Source of the DNA: Chitinophaga sp. YR627
Lineage (GTDB): Bacteria; Bacteroidota; Bacteroidia; Chitinophagales; Chitinophagaceae
Direction of reading: 5' to 3'
Assembly (NCBI RefSeq): GCF_900114995.1
Contig: NZ_FOUX01000004.1
Coordinates: forward strand, 62,001-126,000
Length of the DNA: 64,000 nt
Shown here: positions 27,526 through 36,112 of the stretch, one piece after another
Layout: every line of letters starts with the position of its first letter
How positions within the stretch are numbered: the first letter of the stretch is position 1
The notes under the pieces: generated by a model
Database searches by the model: none
Told to the model about the DNA's origin: nothing
The model's input: the letters and a program-made list of their open reading frames with translations, nothing else
Position numbers and translations under genes: made by a program

Positions 27526-28845
27526 TTATTCAGCTTCTACTTTACCGGCAACGAACTGTTTCATCCATTCGGTTGTAACAGATTTCGGTCTTTCCAGAGA
27601 GAATCCGAGGGCACGGTCCCAACACAGGGAAGCCAGTACACCCAGGGCTCGTGATACACCGAATAATACGGTATAGAATTCATATTCTACCAGACCGTAG
27701 TGAACGAGCAATGCACCGGAATGTGCATCTACGTTAGGCCATGGGTTTTTCACTTTACCCAGGCTTTCCAGGATCGGTGGTACTGTTTCGTACACCAGCC
27801 ATACGATTTTCACCAGTTCATCGTCAGCGAGGTGTTTCTTCGCAAACTCCATCTGAGCGGTGAAACGAGGGTCTGTTTTACGCAATACGGCGTGACCGTA
27901 ACCTGGTACTACTTTACCTTCAGACAGGGTCTTACGAACGTAATCTTCGATCTGCTGTTTGGTAGGAGAACCACCACCCAGTTCTTCGCGCATTTCCAGG
28001 ATCCACTTGATCACTTCCTGGTTAGCCAGACCGTGTAACGGACCAGCCAGACCATTCATACCAGCTGCGAAAGACAGATAAGCATCGCTCAGTGCAGAAC
28101 CTACCAGGTGGGTAGTGTGCGCACTTACGTTACCACCTTCGTGGTCAGCATGGATAGTCATATAAAGACGCATCAGTTCTTTGAACCCTTCGTCTTCATA
28201 ACCCAGCATGTGAGCGAAGTTACCAGCCCAGTCCAGCAGACCGTTTGGCTGAATGTGAACGTTATTTTTGTATTTGCGGCGATAGATATAAGCGGCTATA
28301 CGTGGCAGACGTGCAATGAGGTCCATTGAATCGTCATACATATAGCTCCAGTAGTCTTTTTTGTTCATCCCTTCCGCGTAAGCTTTTGCGAAAGTAGATT
28401 CTGTCTGTAATGCCATTACACCTACGGTGAACATTGTCATCGGGTGAGCGCTCACCGGCAGTGCATCGATAGCGGCAAATACATGGTTAGGTACATGGGA
28501 GCGACGTGCCCACTGGTTAGACAGGTGTTGCACATCTGCCTCCTCAGGCAGCTCTCCTATCAACATCAGGTAAAATAATCCTTCCGGTAAGGGCTCAGCG
28601 CCACCTTTTACTTTTGGCATTTTCTCACGCAGTTCAGGGATTGAATATCCGCGGAAACGGATCCCTTCATTTGCGTCCAGTAATGATGTTTCTGTCACCA
28701 GACCAGTGATGCCGCGCATCCCCTGGTAAACCTGTGCCAGTGTAACATCCTCTATCTTCATATCGCCATGGTTCTTCACGAGGTCCTTTACTTCCGCATT
28801 GAGCTCATCGGCCTTTACCTTGAATTTTTCTTTTATATACCCCAT
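27526..28845 (-). CDS. gltA: Citrate synthase, eukaryotic type
   Basis: A 439-residue citrate synthase that condenses oxaloacetate and acetyl-CoA to citrate at the entry of the TCA cycle. Active-site segments include HADHEGGNVSAHTTHLVGSA (catalytic His), GPLHGLANQE and GYGHAVLRKTDPRF (second His), with the catalytic Asp in PNVDAHSGA. These are the patterns of the mitochondrial-type enzyme rather than the hexameric E. coli type, which is usual in many Bacteroidota. The start MGYIKEKFK at 28845 is preferred to 28893, because the added 16 residues are unlike the family. It precedes a palindromic terminator. Confidence 0.92.
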   Translation of the reverse strand: MGYIKEKFKVKADELNAEVKDLVKNHGDMKIEDVTLAQVYQGMRGITGLVTETSLLDANEGIRFRGYSIPELREKMPKVKGGAEPLPEGLFYLMLIGELPEEADVQHLSNQWARRSHVPNHVFAAIDALPVSAHPMTMFTVGVMALQTESTFAKAYAEGMNKKDYWSYMYDDSMDLIARLPRIAAYIYRRKYKNNVHIQPNGLLDWAGNFAHMLGYEDEGFKELMRLYMTIHADHEGGNVSAHTTHLVGSALSDAYLSFAAGMNGLAGPLHGLANQEVIKWILEMREELGGGSPTKQQIEDYVRKTLSEGKVVPGYGHAVLRKTDPRFTAQMEFAKKHLADDELVKIVWLVYETVPPILESLGKVKNPWPNVDAHSGALLVHYGLVEYEFYTVLFGVSRALGVLASLCWDRALGFSLERPKSVTTEWMKQFVAGKVEAE

Positions 28846-29040
28846 TTTAAACTGTTGATTAGGTAATGTAACAAAAATCGGATCAAGTCTCAAAAGTAAT
28901 GATTTGTTGAAAACTTAGCTGCTTACAATCATAGTTTTACAGGTAGCAATAAACTTCATAACTTTCAAACAACTGATTACCAATATACAAATAAGTGAAT
29001 ATTAATGATTACGCAATAAATTAAAGAAATGTGAAATTTT

Positions 29041-30120
29041 CTATTTCGGCGCTCTCAGGTATAGCCAGAAGGCTAATCCGCCGAAGAGGAAGTTCGGAAT
29101 CCATACTGCCAGCAAGGGATTCAGGTCTGCCTTGATGGAAAATACCGTGGAAAACTGCAGGAAGATAATATAGCTGGCGCTAATCACGATTCCGACAGCC
29201 AGGTGCAGACCACTACCTCCTCTTACTTTTTTGGAAGCAATAATCCCGCCGATCAGGGTCAGGATCACCACTGCTCCGGAGGAAGCGGTACGTCTGTACT
29301 TTTCAACGTAGAATGTATTTAAACCCTCTGCTCCCTTCAGCTCCTCCCTGGCAATATAGGTATCCAGTTCGGGAGTTGTCATCGCTTCCTGAATATTTTT
29401 CTCTTCATACATCTCCTTCGGATTCAGCGGGATCTTGATAGTCGTATCCGTTTTTGACCACCAGCGCTCTTTCAGACCATTGATGGAACGCATGGTCACA
29501 TAGTCCAGTTTCCATTTTCCGGTGGTAGAGTCCCAGCTGATCCTGTCAGCCTTCATCTTGAATTTGATATTCTGGGCACGTACATCTTCATAGAGGAAGT
29601 TACTACCGCTTTTGTAGTTGGGGTCATAAGAACCGAAGGTCACATAAGTAAAGCTGTCCACACGGATGGTTTTGTCATACATGTTGAGCTGTGCCTTCTT
29701 CTTATGCACATATTCTGCTTCAAATTTGGTCCTGATCTTATTGGCGAGAGGTACAGTCCAGCGGTTCCCCAGCCACAGCAGTCCCCCAAAGAGGAAGGCG
29801 CCTACCCAGTAAGGGCGCAGGAAACGACGGAAACTTACCCCACTACACAGAATGGCAACGATCTCAGTGCGATAGGCCATTTTGGAAGTGAAAAAGATCA
29901 CGGAAATGAAAATGAACAGGGGAAACAACAATGCAGCGATATGCGGGATAAAACCGAAGTAGTAATCTACCACAATCGTGTAAAAAGACAGGTTGTTGCT
30001 CATGAAGTCATCGATCTTCTCCGTCACGTCTATCACCACGGAAATGACGAGCAGGATCATGAGGGAGTAAATGAAGGTACCTATGAACTTACGTAGGATA
30101 TACCAGTCTATCTTTGTCAT
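29041..30120 (-). CDS. LptF/LptG family permease
   Basis: A 359-residue membrane permease of the YjgP/YjgQ family (LptF or LptG), which with LptB forms the ABC transporter that extracts lipopolysaccharide from the inner membrane. Three membrane segments lie at the N-terminal side (about 10-35, 55-80, 100-120), a periplasmic beta-jellyroll follows (about 130-270), and three more segments form the C-terminal end (about 278-355). It begins with KIDWYILRKFIGTFIYSLM, a typical family opening. Which of LptF and LptG it is cannot be told from one copy. It starts 22 bp after tgt on the same strand and is probably cotranscribed. Confidence 0.86.
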   Translation of the reverse strand: MTKIDWYILRKFIGTFIYSLMILLVISVVIDVTEKIDDFMSNNLSFYTIVVDYYFGFIPHIAALLFPLFIFISVIFFTSKMAYRTEIVAILCSGVSFRRFLRPYWVGAFLFGGLLWLGNRWTVPLANKIRTKFEAEYVHKKKAQLNMYDKTIRVDSFTYVTFGSYDPNYKSGSNFLYEDVRAQNIKFKMKADRISWDSTTGKWKLDYVTMRSINGLKERWWSKTDTTIKIPLNPKEMYEEKNIQEAMTTPELDTYIAREELKGAEGLNTFYVEKYRRTASSGAVVILTLIGGIIASKKVRGGSGLHLAVGIVISASYIIFLQFSTVFSIKADLNPLLAVWIPNFLFGGLAFWLYLRAPK

Positions 30121-30142
30121 ATAACGGCAAGATAATATAAAT

Positions 30143-31273
30143 CTAAAGTCTTTGTTTCAACTGTGGCACCATACTATTTTTCCAGGAGGCATAGTTTCCG
30201 GCAAGGATCTGTTTCCTGGCTTCCTGTACCAGTTCCAGATAAAAAGCAATATTATGGATACTTGCCAGCTGCATCCCCAGGATCTCGCCTGCGGCAAATA
30301 AATGCCTCAGATAAGCCTTGGTGTAGCGGTTACTGGCGAAGCAGGGGCTGTTTTCATCGATTGGCGTGAAATCAGTCGCCCATTTCTTATTTTTTATATT
30401 GATCACCCCGTTCCAGGTGAATAACATACCATTACGTCCGTTACGGGTCGGCATTACACAGTCAAACATATCCACACCCAGGGCGATGTTTTCCAGGATA
30501 TTCCAGGGGGTACCCACGCCCATCAGGTAACGGGGCTTTTCCTTTGGCAGAATATCGCATACCAGTCCGCACATTTCGTACATATCCTGCTCCGGCTCAC
30601 CTACGCTCAGACCACCAATCGCGTTTCCGGCACATTCACGGGCGGCGATTTCGGTTGCTGAAATGGTACGGAGGTCTTTATAGGTACTACCCTGCACGAT
30701 CGGGAACAATGTCTGTTCATGACCATACACAGGCTGTGTTTCTGTAAGGCGTTTGATACAGCGGTCCAGCCAGCGATGGGTCAGTTCCATGGATTTTTTG
30801 GCGTAGCGGTACTCAGAAGGGTATGGCGGGCATTCATCAAACGCCATAATGATATCGGCGCCAATGGTACGCTGGATGTCCATTACATTTTCCGGTGTGA
30901 AAAGATGGCGGGAGCCATCGATATGGGACTGGAAAAGGCATCCTTCTTCCTTTATTTTCCGGTTAGCTGCCAGGGAAAACACCTGATAACCACCACTATC
31001 CGTCAGCATAGGTCTCTCCCAGCCATTGAACTTGTGCAGTCCGCCGGCCTGTGACAACACCTCCATACCCGGACGAAGATACAGGTGATACGTATTACCC
31101 AGAATGATCTGCGCTTTTACATCATCGCGCAACTGCTCCTGCGTCACTGCTTTTACACTACCTACCGTGCCAACCGGCATGAAAATAGGCGTTTCAATTT
31201 TCCCATGGTCAGTGGTAATCAACCCTGCCCGGGCTTTACTGTTGCTATCTGTTGTAGTAAGTTCAAAAATCAT
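30143..31273 (-). CDS. tgt: Queuine/preQ1 tRNA-ribosyltransferase (Tgt) with degenerate zinc site
   Basis: A 376-residue tRNA-guanine transglycosylase that swaps guanine 34 of certain tRNAs for preQ1 in queuosine synthesis. Asp residues in MAFDECPPYPS and MFDCVMPTRNGRNG (catalytic nucleophile) are in place, as are GGYQVFSLA and GGLSVGEP. The zinc site differs from the usual CxCxxC...H: at residues 309-314 it reads SPCFAS, so two of the three cysteines are Ser; Cys311 and His340 remain. I believe related Bacteroidota Tgt proteins also lack this motif, but I cannot check it here. lptF/G follows after 22 bp; queE is elsewhere in the window (44510). Confidence 0.92.
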   Translation of the reverse strand: MIFELTTTDSNSKARAGLITTDHGKIETPIFMPVGTVGSVKAVTQEQLRDDVKAQIILGNTYHLYLRPGMEVLSQAGGLHKFNGWERPMLTDSGGYQVFSLAANRKIKEEGCLFQSHIDGSRHLFTPENVMDIQRTIGADIIMAFDECPPYPSEYRYAKKSMELTHRWLDRCIKRLTETQPVYGHEQTLFPIVQGSTYKDLRTISATEIAARECAGNAIGGLSVGEPEQDMYEMCGLVCDILPKEKPRYLMGVGTPWNILENIALGVDMFDCVMPTRNGRNGMLFTWNGVINIKNKKWATDFTPIDENSPCFASNRYTKAYLRHLFAAGEILGMQLASIHNIAFYLELVQEARKQILAGNYASWKNSMVPQLKQRL

Positions 31274-31452
31274 CTTGGTATACTGAAAGCTTGAGGCTGT
31301 TCCGGCCGTTTTTCAGGGGGCAAAAATAAGGGGAATTATGCAGAACGCCGCATCGGGGGCTGTCATGCAATCTGACGGTCATCCGGAAAAAGCCCCTGCC
31401 GGGCCCTAAAAATCTTTTTTTCCACAGGACTATACAGATAATCAAAAACGTA

Positions 31453-31460
31453 TATATTTG
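31453..31460 (+). promoter_or_regulatory. -7 box of glycosyltransferase gene, start-proximal
   Basis: TATATTTG matches TAnnTTTG and lies 7 nt before the ATG at 31468, implying a 5' leader of at most a few nucleotides. Confidence 0.55.
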
Positions 31461-31467
31461 CTATGCT

Positions 31468-32601
31468 ATGTTGTATAACTTGGGCTTGATAGCCTTTTAC
31501 GCTTTTGCTACCGTGGCAGCCATACAAATATTGTATTACCTGATCTTCTTTTCCCGCGTAGCTTTTTATCGCCGTACCTTCGAAAGTGAAGTCGATCCGG
31601 ACGCGGAGTGCTCCGTTATCATCTGCGCCAAAGACGAAGAGCTGAATCTTCAGAAAAACCTGCCGGCTGTGTTACAACAGCGCTACCACGGCAAAAAGAA
31701 GCCAGCCTACGAAGTGATTGTCGTAAATGACAATTCCGAAGATGACACCAAATATTACCTTCGCTCTATCGAACCCGGTTATCCTCATTATCGCCATATC
31801 GAGATCAAACAGGCCGCCAAGTTTATTCCCGGCAAAAAATTCCCGCTCTCTATGGGCATCCGCACCGCCAAACACGATAACATACTGCTGACTGATGCTG
31901 ACTGCAAGCCGTCCAGTACGTATTGGCTGTCACTCATGAGCCAGGGATTTACCGACGGGAAAGAGATCGTACTGGGCTACAGTCCGTATGAGAAAAAACC
32001 TGGTCTGCTGAACAAAGTGATCCGTTACGAGACATACTTCAGCGCTTTACAATATCTCTCTTTTGCCCTCAGCGGCATTACATATATGGGTGTAGGCCGT
32101 AACCTGGCATACAAACGTGAACTGTTCAACCGTCATAAAGGCTTTACCGCCCACCATCATATTGCTTCCGGCGACGATGACCTGTTTGTAAATGCAGCGG
32201 CCACCCGCCACAATGTGAGTGTGGTGATCGATAAGCAGGCATTTACCTACTCTGAGCCAAAGACGACCTGGAGAAAATGGTTTCAGCAGAAGACAAGACA
32301 TATGTCCACCGGCAAGCACTACCGCTTTGGTCACAAAGTACTGCTGGGCTTATTTTCACTGACACATTTCCTGTTCTATCCGTTGTTCATTGGCTGTCTG
32401 TTCTATGAACCACTGCGGATCTATACACTGAGCGTTTTCGGAGGAAAACTGTTATTACAGTCTGTCATCTCCTTTATGGCTATGCGTAAGCTGGATGAGG
32501 GAGACCTCTTTAAATTCAGTTGGTTTATGGACTTTTTCATGTTCGTTTATTACCTGTTCCTGACGCCAGCCCTGATGTTCAAGTCCAAGAACAGATGGTA
32601 A
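31468..32601 (+). CDS. Membrane-anchored family 2 glycosyltransferase
   Basis: A 377-residue GT2-fold glycosyltransferase. An N-terminal membrane segment (about 3-25) is followed by the GT-A domain: CSVIICAKDEELNL, VIVVNDNSEDDT, LLTDADCKPSS (DxD-like metal motif) and a GDDDLFV (ED-like) motif, then QKTRHMSTGKHYRF (an RxxRW-like C-terminal motif) and further hydrophobic segments (about 290-370). It most likely transfers a nucleotide-sugar residue to a lipid-linked or envelope glycan, but donor and acceptor are unknown. The gene stands alone, with its own -7 box and a terminator at 32625-32656. Confidence 0.82.
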   Translation: MLYNLGLIAFYAFATVAAIQILYYLIFFSRVAFYRRTFESEVDPDAECSVIICAKDEELNLQKNLPAVLQQRYHGKKKPAYEVIVVNDNSEDDTKYYLRSIEPGYPHYRHIEIKQAAKFIPGKKFPLSMGIRTAKHDNILLTDADCKPSSTYWLSLMSQGFTDGKEIVLGYSPYEKKPGLLNKVIRYETYFSALQYLSFALSGITYMGVGRNLAYKRELFNRHKGFTAHHHIASGDDDLFVNAAATRHNVSVVIDKQAFTYSEPKTTWRKWFQQKTRHMSTGKHYRFGHKVLLGLFSLTHFLFYPLFIGCLFYEPLRIYTLSVFGGKLLLQSVISFMAMRKLDEGDLFKFSWFMDFFMFVYYLFLTPALMFKSKNRW

Positions 32602-32624
32602 GGAGTCTATAAAATTTTTATATG

Positions 32625-32656
32625 AACGGCTGTCTCAACAAGGACAGCCGTTTTTT
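32625..32656 (+). terminator. Rho-independent terminator after glycosyltransferase gene
   Basis: Perfect 10-bp stem AACGGCTGTC (32625-32634) and GACAGCCGTT (32643-32652), 8-nt loop, six-T tract following. Confidence 0.9.
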
Positions 32657-32672
32657 ATTGCAGCAAGCTCTT

Positions 32673-32680
32673 TACATTTG
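32673..32680 (+). promoter_or_regulatory. -7 box of rsmG
   Basis: TACATTTG matches TAnnTTTG, 26 nt before the ATG at 32707 and just after the preceding terminator. Confidence 0.68.
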
Positions 32681-32706
32681 CACCAATTTACAGCGCATAT
32701 AATATC

Positions 32707-33330
32707 ATGGAGATCGTACTTAAATACTTTTCAGACTTTACGGATACACAGTTACAGCAATTACAGGCATTGAGCGGGCTTTACCAGGAATGGAACGAGA
32801 AGATCAATGTGATATCCCGTAAGGATATTGATGCACTGTATGAGAAACATGTGTTGCATTCGCTGAGCATTGCCGCTGTGGCTGACTTTCCGAATGGTAT
32901 GCAGATACTGGACCTGGGTACAGGTGGAGGCTTCCCCGGCATTCCGCTGGCGATCTTCTTCCCGGAAGTACAATTCCACCTGGTAGATTCTATCGGAAAG
33001 AAGATCAAAGTGGTAGAAGGCGTATCTGAAGCCCTGGGACTGAAAAACGTGACCTTTAAGCACTCCCGTGTGGAAGATATCAAAGACCGTAAGTTTGACC
33101 TGGTGGTATCCCGTGCAGTTGCCCCCCTGAAGGATTTATGGCGCTGGGCCAAGCCGGTACTGAAAAAAGCGCCTGCCCATGAGCAGCAACCCGGATTGAT
33201 CTGCCTGAAAGGCGGTGACCTGACCGAAGAAATCGCAGAAAGTGGTGTTCGTCCCCAGCTTACCAACATCTATAAACTGTTCCCGGAGGAATTTTTCCAG
33301 GAAAAGCATATTGTTGTTGTAAATAAATAA
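32707..33330 (+). CDS. rsmG: 16S rRNA (guanine527-N7)-methyltransferase RsmG
   Basis: A 207-residue RsmG (GidB), which methylates G527 of 16S rRNA on N7; loss gives low-level streptomycin resistance in other bacteria. Motifs: NVISRKDIDALYEKHVLHSL at the N terminus, the SAM loop ILDLGTGGGFPGIPLAI, and VVSRAVAPL (motif IV). Length is normal. It has its own promoter at 32673-32680. Nothing unusual. Confidence 0.93.
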   Translation: MEIVLKYFSDFTDTQLQQLQALSGLYQEWNEKINVISRKDIDALYEKHVLHSLSIAAVADFPNGMQILDLGTGGGFPGIPLAIFFPEVQFHLVDSIGKKIKVVEGVSEALGLKNVTFKHSRVEDIKDRKFDLVVSRAVAPLKDLWRWAKPVLKKAPAHEQQPGLICLKGGDLTEEIAESGVRPQLTNIYKLFPEEFFQEKHIVVVNK

Positions 33331-33428
33331 CTGATAATCAACCTACATACTAAAATAGCGCCAAAAATCTTACAAAAACTTAGTAAACTGTAAAATATCG
33401 ATACTGTTTTTTCGTCTCCCTTATTAAG

Positions 33429-34022
33429 ATGAAAGAATTGCTCCTTAAAAAAACGCCTCTGGCTATGGCTGCAGAACAAAACGAGCGCATCCAGGAAACG
33501 GTGCGACAGGAGCGCAAACGCTTGCTTCATTTTATCCGGAAACGGGTCAATAATGTAGCTGATGCAGAAGATATCCTGCAGGATGTATTTTACCAGTTTA
33601 CAGAGTATTCACGTGTGGGTAGTCAGATAGATTCTATCACTGCCTGGCTTTTTACAGTTACCCGGAATAAGATTACCGACTGGTTCCGTAAAAAACGTGA
33701 GTCTACCTTCAGCGAGCATACCCGCGAATATGATGGAGAAGAAACCTTATTCCTTTCAGAAGTGATAGCTGACCCGGGTGCGCTGAGTGATGCGCCCATG
33801 ACCCGTAAAGTAATAGCTGAGTCTATTATGGAAGCTGTCGATGAATTACCGGAAGAGCAACGTTTTGTGTTCCTGCAACATGAAATTGAAGGCAAGTCCT
33901 TTAAGGAGATGTCTGCTGAAACTGGTGTGTCCGTCAACACCTTATTATCCAGAAAAAGATATGCAGTGCTTTTCCTCCGGGAACGGCTGGCGGAACTGTA
34001 TAAAGACCTTTTACAAGATTAA
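33429..34022 (+). CDS. ECF-type RNA polymerase sigma factor
   Basis: A 197-residue sigma-70 family factor of the ECF type. The sigma-2 region (about 25-95) contains NNVADAEDILQDVF and TAWLFTVTRNKITDWFRKK; the sigma-4 region (about 130-185) contains a helix-turn-helix, GKSFKEMSAETGVSVNTLLSRKRYA. The acidic linker between them is longer than usual. ECF factors are normally held by an anti-sigma factor encoded next door; the adjacent gene encodes a small membrane protein rather than a recognisable anti-sigma factor. An alternative start at 33465 would remove 12 residues. Confidence 0.88.
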   Translation: MKELLLKKTPLAMAAEQNERIQETVRQERKRLLHFIRKRVNNVADAEDILQDVFYQFTEYSRVGSQIDSITAWLFTVTRNKITDWFRKKRESTFSEHTREYDGEETLFLSEVIADPGALSDAPMTRKVIAESIMEAVDELPEEQRFVFLQHEIEGKSFKEMSAETGVSVNTLLSRKRYAVLFLRERLAELYKDLLQD

Positions 34023-34033
34023 AAACATTATAT

Positions 34034-34432
34034 ATGAGACGTGCACCCAATGTATCCAAGATTGCACATGTATTCAAGTTTATCCTGATGGCCTTCGTCT
34101 TCTGTTGTGCAGTCGGTTTTTCTGTACAATATCTGTGGAACTGGCTCATTCCGGAACTGTTCCATGGTCCTGTCATCACCTTCTGGCAGGCACTGGGCCT
34201 TTGTCTGCTGGGTAAACTGATCTTCGGCTGGCATGGTAGCGGCGGAGCGCCATGGGGTGCAAGAGCCAAACAAAAATGGCGCGCACGTATGATGGAGAAA
34301 ATGCAGCACATGTCAGAAGAAGAAAGAGAGAAACTGCGTGAAAAGCTCCGTCGTTGCACCGTAGGTCCTCGTTGGGGACAGAGCCCTTTTGATGATGAAA
34401 AACAGGAGTCTAAAACCGAAACCAATCTGTAA
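34034..34432 (+). CDS. Small two-helix membrane protein, unknown function
   Basis: A 132-residue protein not assigned to a named family. It has a hydrophobic helix at about 11-30 and a second at about 47-65, followed by a Gly-rich turn and a charged, helix-forming C-terminal tail (about 80-110, with EEEREKLREKLRR) ending in a flexible acidic stretch. It starts 11 bp after the ECF sigma gene and its stop codon overlaps the ATG of the next ORF (TAATG), so the three genes are probably cotranscribed. It could modulate the sigma factor as an unusual membrane anchor or anti-sigma, but no such domain is visible. Confidence 0.62.
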   Translation: MRRAPNVSKIAHVFKFILMAFVFCCAVGFSVQYLWNWLIPELFHGPVITFWQALGLCLLGKLIFGWHGSGGAPWGARAKQKWRARMMEKMQHMSEEEREKLREKLRRCTVGPRWGQSPFDDEKQESKTETNL

Positions 34433-34470
34433 TGCATAGCATAGCCATAAACCACCTAATACCGTTTGAC

Positions 34471-34680
34471 ATGATAGGTATATTCAAAACCAATATCGCG
34501 ACGAAGGAAGACCGGCAAACTATTCTGGAAGCGATCCGTGGCCGGTTTGAAGTAGGTCAATGTCACGTAGATCTTGAAGATTGTGATAAGGTATTACGTA
34601 TCACGGAAATGAAAGCCGGGGAAGATGAAGTGATCAGTTTTGTGAAGGGGAAAGGCTTTGATTGTGATGTGTTAGAATAA
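34471..34680 (+). CDS. Small HMA-like (heavy-metal-associated fold) protein
   Basis: A 69-residue protein (82 if the overlapping ATG at 34432 is used) whose pattern of alternating strands and helices (MIGIFKTNI, a helix with DRQTILEAIRG, CHVDLEDCDKVLRI) resembles the ferredoxin-like HMA fold. It lacks the CxxC metal-binding motif of true HMA domains; it has isolated Cys residues instead. It follows the ECF sigma and membrane-protein genes; the open frame overlaps the upstream stop by one base, which favours translational coupling. A terminator follows at 34731-34758. Function unknown. Confidence 0.6.
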   Translation: MIGIFKTNIATKEDRQTILEAIRGRFEVGQCHVDLEDCDKVLRITEMKAGEDEVISFVKGKGFDCDVLE

Positions 34681-34730
34681 CAAGCTCGTTTTTTTTGATA
34701 GATAGACTATTGTTCATTTGTTTCCATGAT

Positions 34731-34764
34731 AAAGGCGGCACTGCAAAGAGCCGCCTTTGTCTTT
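34731..34764 (+). terminator. Terminator after ECF-sigma gene group
   Basis: Perfect 9-bp stem AAAGGCGGC (34731-34739) and GCCGCCTTT (34750-34758), 10-nt loop, followed by GTCTTTTTA. Confidence 0.8.
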
Positions 34765-34801
34765 TTATGAGTGCCTCTTCGGCTTGATCTTTCACATACA
34801 T

Positions 34802-35005
34802 TTATGCTTGTTTTTCTGCCAACAGTCTTTTGGTTATTTTCAGCATTCTTTCAGCTTCTAACGTTTCATAGTTATACAGATAAGCCATTACTTCGTCATG
34901 TTTTCTTACATGCAGATTTCTGGCAATAAATGCCTTCTTTCTTTGCGCCGGAGACTGATTCCTGCGTGATTTCGATGCATTGCGATTTGATTTACGGAAA
35001 CTCAT
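34802..35005 (-). CDS. Small basic protein coupled to zeta-toxin-like kinase, possible antitoxin
   Basis: A 67-residue protein with no family I recognise. The N-terminal third is strongly basic (many Arg, Lys, Ser and Asn) and the C-terminal half is an amphipathic-looking helix (VMAYLYNYETLEAERMLKITKRLL). Its ATG overlaps the stop codon of the kinase gene by 4 bp (ATGA), a typical sign of translational coupling. In the known epsilon-zeta and PezAT modules the antitoxin is encoded before the toxin; here the order is reversed. Antitoxin or accessory function is inference from context only. The region is AT-rich compared with neighbouring genes. Confidence 0.6.
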   Translation of the reverse strand: MSFRKSNRNASKSRRNQSPAQRKKAFIARNLHVRKHDEVMAYLYNYETLEAERMLKITKRLLAEKQA

Positions 35006-35979
35006 GATATTGCTAATTTAAAATTGTTTGGTTGTTGCTGATACAATCTTGCAGGATTATTTCCCTTAAAATCAATCAGTTTATAAGGTTGGTTCCTGGG
35101 TACATCTGAAGAAACGGCTCCAAAACTGGATATAACATTTTGTTTCATATTCCTTAGCATGTAGTAGTTGAGACAAGGATCATTACTATATCCATCAAAT
35201 ATCAGACTTAGTGGGACATATCGTCCGGTTTCATTAAATCTATGCAGCGCCCTTATTGTAGCATCTTTTCTGAAAAGTGATACCAGCGTCAGGTGCACTT
35301 CATATCCAGCTAATTTATAAGTATTACAAGTTTTAAGGACTGAATATTTATCTGATCCTATTTTGGGAACAACTACATTATATTTCATTTGAATGGCCGT
35401 TTCATAAACGGATAATATTTTCTTCGGATTATTTGCAAAACCGTTTACTATCTCGCTCGACTCATCATGAACAATTGTCGCGCCCCACGCATAGTTAGAA
35501 AATTCTGGCAGTTTACGTTTGGCAAAATCAGGATCTATAATAAGGGCTCCAAATTTTTCCGAAATAGAAACAGCAATAGATGATTTTCCGGAAGCGGGCA
35601 ATCCAATCAGAATATATGCCTGACTGTCCCTTTTTACTCCACTGTGAGGAAGTGCGCCTCCATTCCCGAGACTAATTAAGTCATCGTTCTCTGGTCTTGT
35701 CAACGTCAGTAATTCCTGAATTATTTGCTTCCGCAAAGCCCACCTTTTGTTTTCCTCTTTGTAATTTCTGTCCCTGAATTTTGTATTGACAAGCGTTTGT
35801 GATTGAGTATCTGAATCATCTACTCCTTTTTCTCCCTGAATTATTTTATAAGCGATATCACTGCTTAACTGAGAATAATCTAACTCAAGAACCTTTGTCA
35901 AAAAATGTTCTACCTGGTCCTGGTCCTGTAATGTTCTGGCGTAGTTCCGGCTCATAGGCAATATTGGTATGGTTAACAT
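35002..35979 (-). CDS. Zeta-toxin family P-loop kinase
   Basis: A 325-residue P-loop kinase of the zeta toxin family. Walker A GLPASGKSS is at residues 126-134; the IIDPDFAKRKLPEF segment after it matches the catalytic Asp and PEF region of zeta/PezT proteins, which phosphorylate UDP-N-acetylglucosamine and block cell-wall synthesis. Only part of the canonical active site can be recognised: the usual EGT segment reads VVVPKIGSD here, and there is an about 120-residue N-terminal extension. So it may be a kinase with another substrate. It overlaps a small basic ORF by 4 bp. Low GC content suggests horizontal gain. Confidence 0.72.
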   Translation of the reverse strand: MLTIPILPMSRNYARTLQDQDQVEHFLTKVLELDYSQLSSDIAYKIIQGEKGVDDSDTQSQTLVNTKFRDRNYKEENKRWALRKQIIQELLTLTRPENDDLISLGNGGALPHSGVKRDSQAYILIGLPASGKSSIAVSISEKFGALIIDPDFAKRKLPEFSNYAWGATIVHDESSEIVNGFANNPKKILSVYETAIQMKYNVVVPKIGSDKYSVLKTCNTYKLAGYEVHLTLVSLFRKDATIRALHRFNETGRYVPLSLIFDGYSNDPCLNYYMLRNMKQNVISSFGAVSSDVPRNQPYKLIDFKGNNPARLYQQQPNNFKLAIS

Positions 35980-36060
35980 GTTTTATCTAACAATATTACG
36001 CGAATCCTTATCCACATTAGGTTAACGTCAGGTTAATACATTCATTTTTCTTATATAAAA

Positions 36061-36091
36061 AAACGCTGCTTCACATTGCGAAGCAGCGTTT
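36061..36091 (-). terminator. Terminator after M1 peptidase gene
   Basis: Perfect 12-bp stem AAACGCTGCTTC (36061-36072) and GAAGCAGCGTTT (36080-36091), 7-nt loop; a T run follows on the minus strand (plus-strand A tract at 36054-36063). Confidence 0.85.
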
Positions 36092-36112
36092 CAATTTTAT
36101 CATCCCCAATCA

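Noticed and set aside
34802..35979. Prophage or mobile island around the zeta-like gene
   Set aside because: AT-rich, but no integrase, transposase, tRNA or terminal repeats are visible; only two genes are affected.
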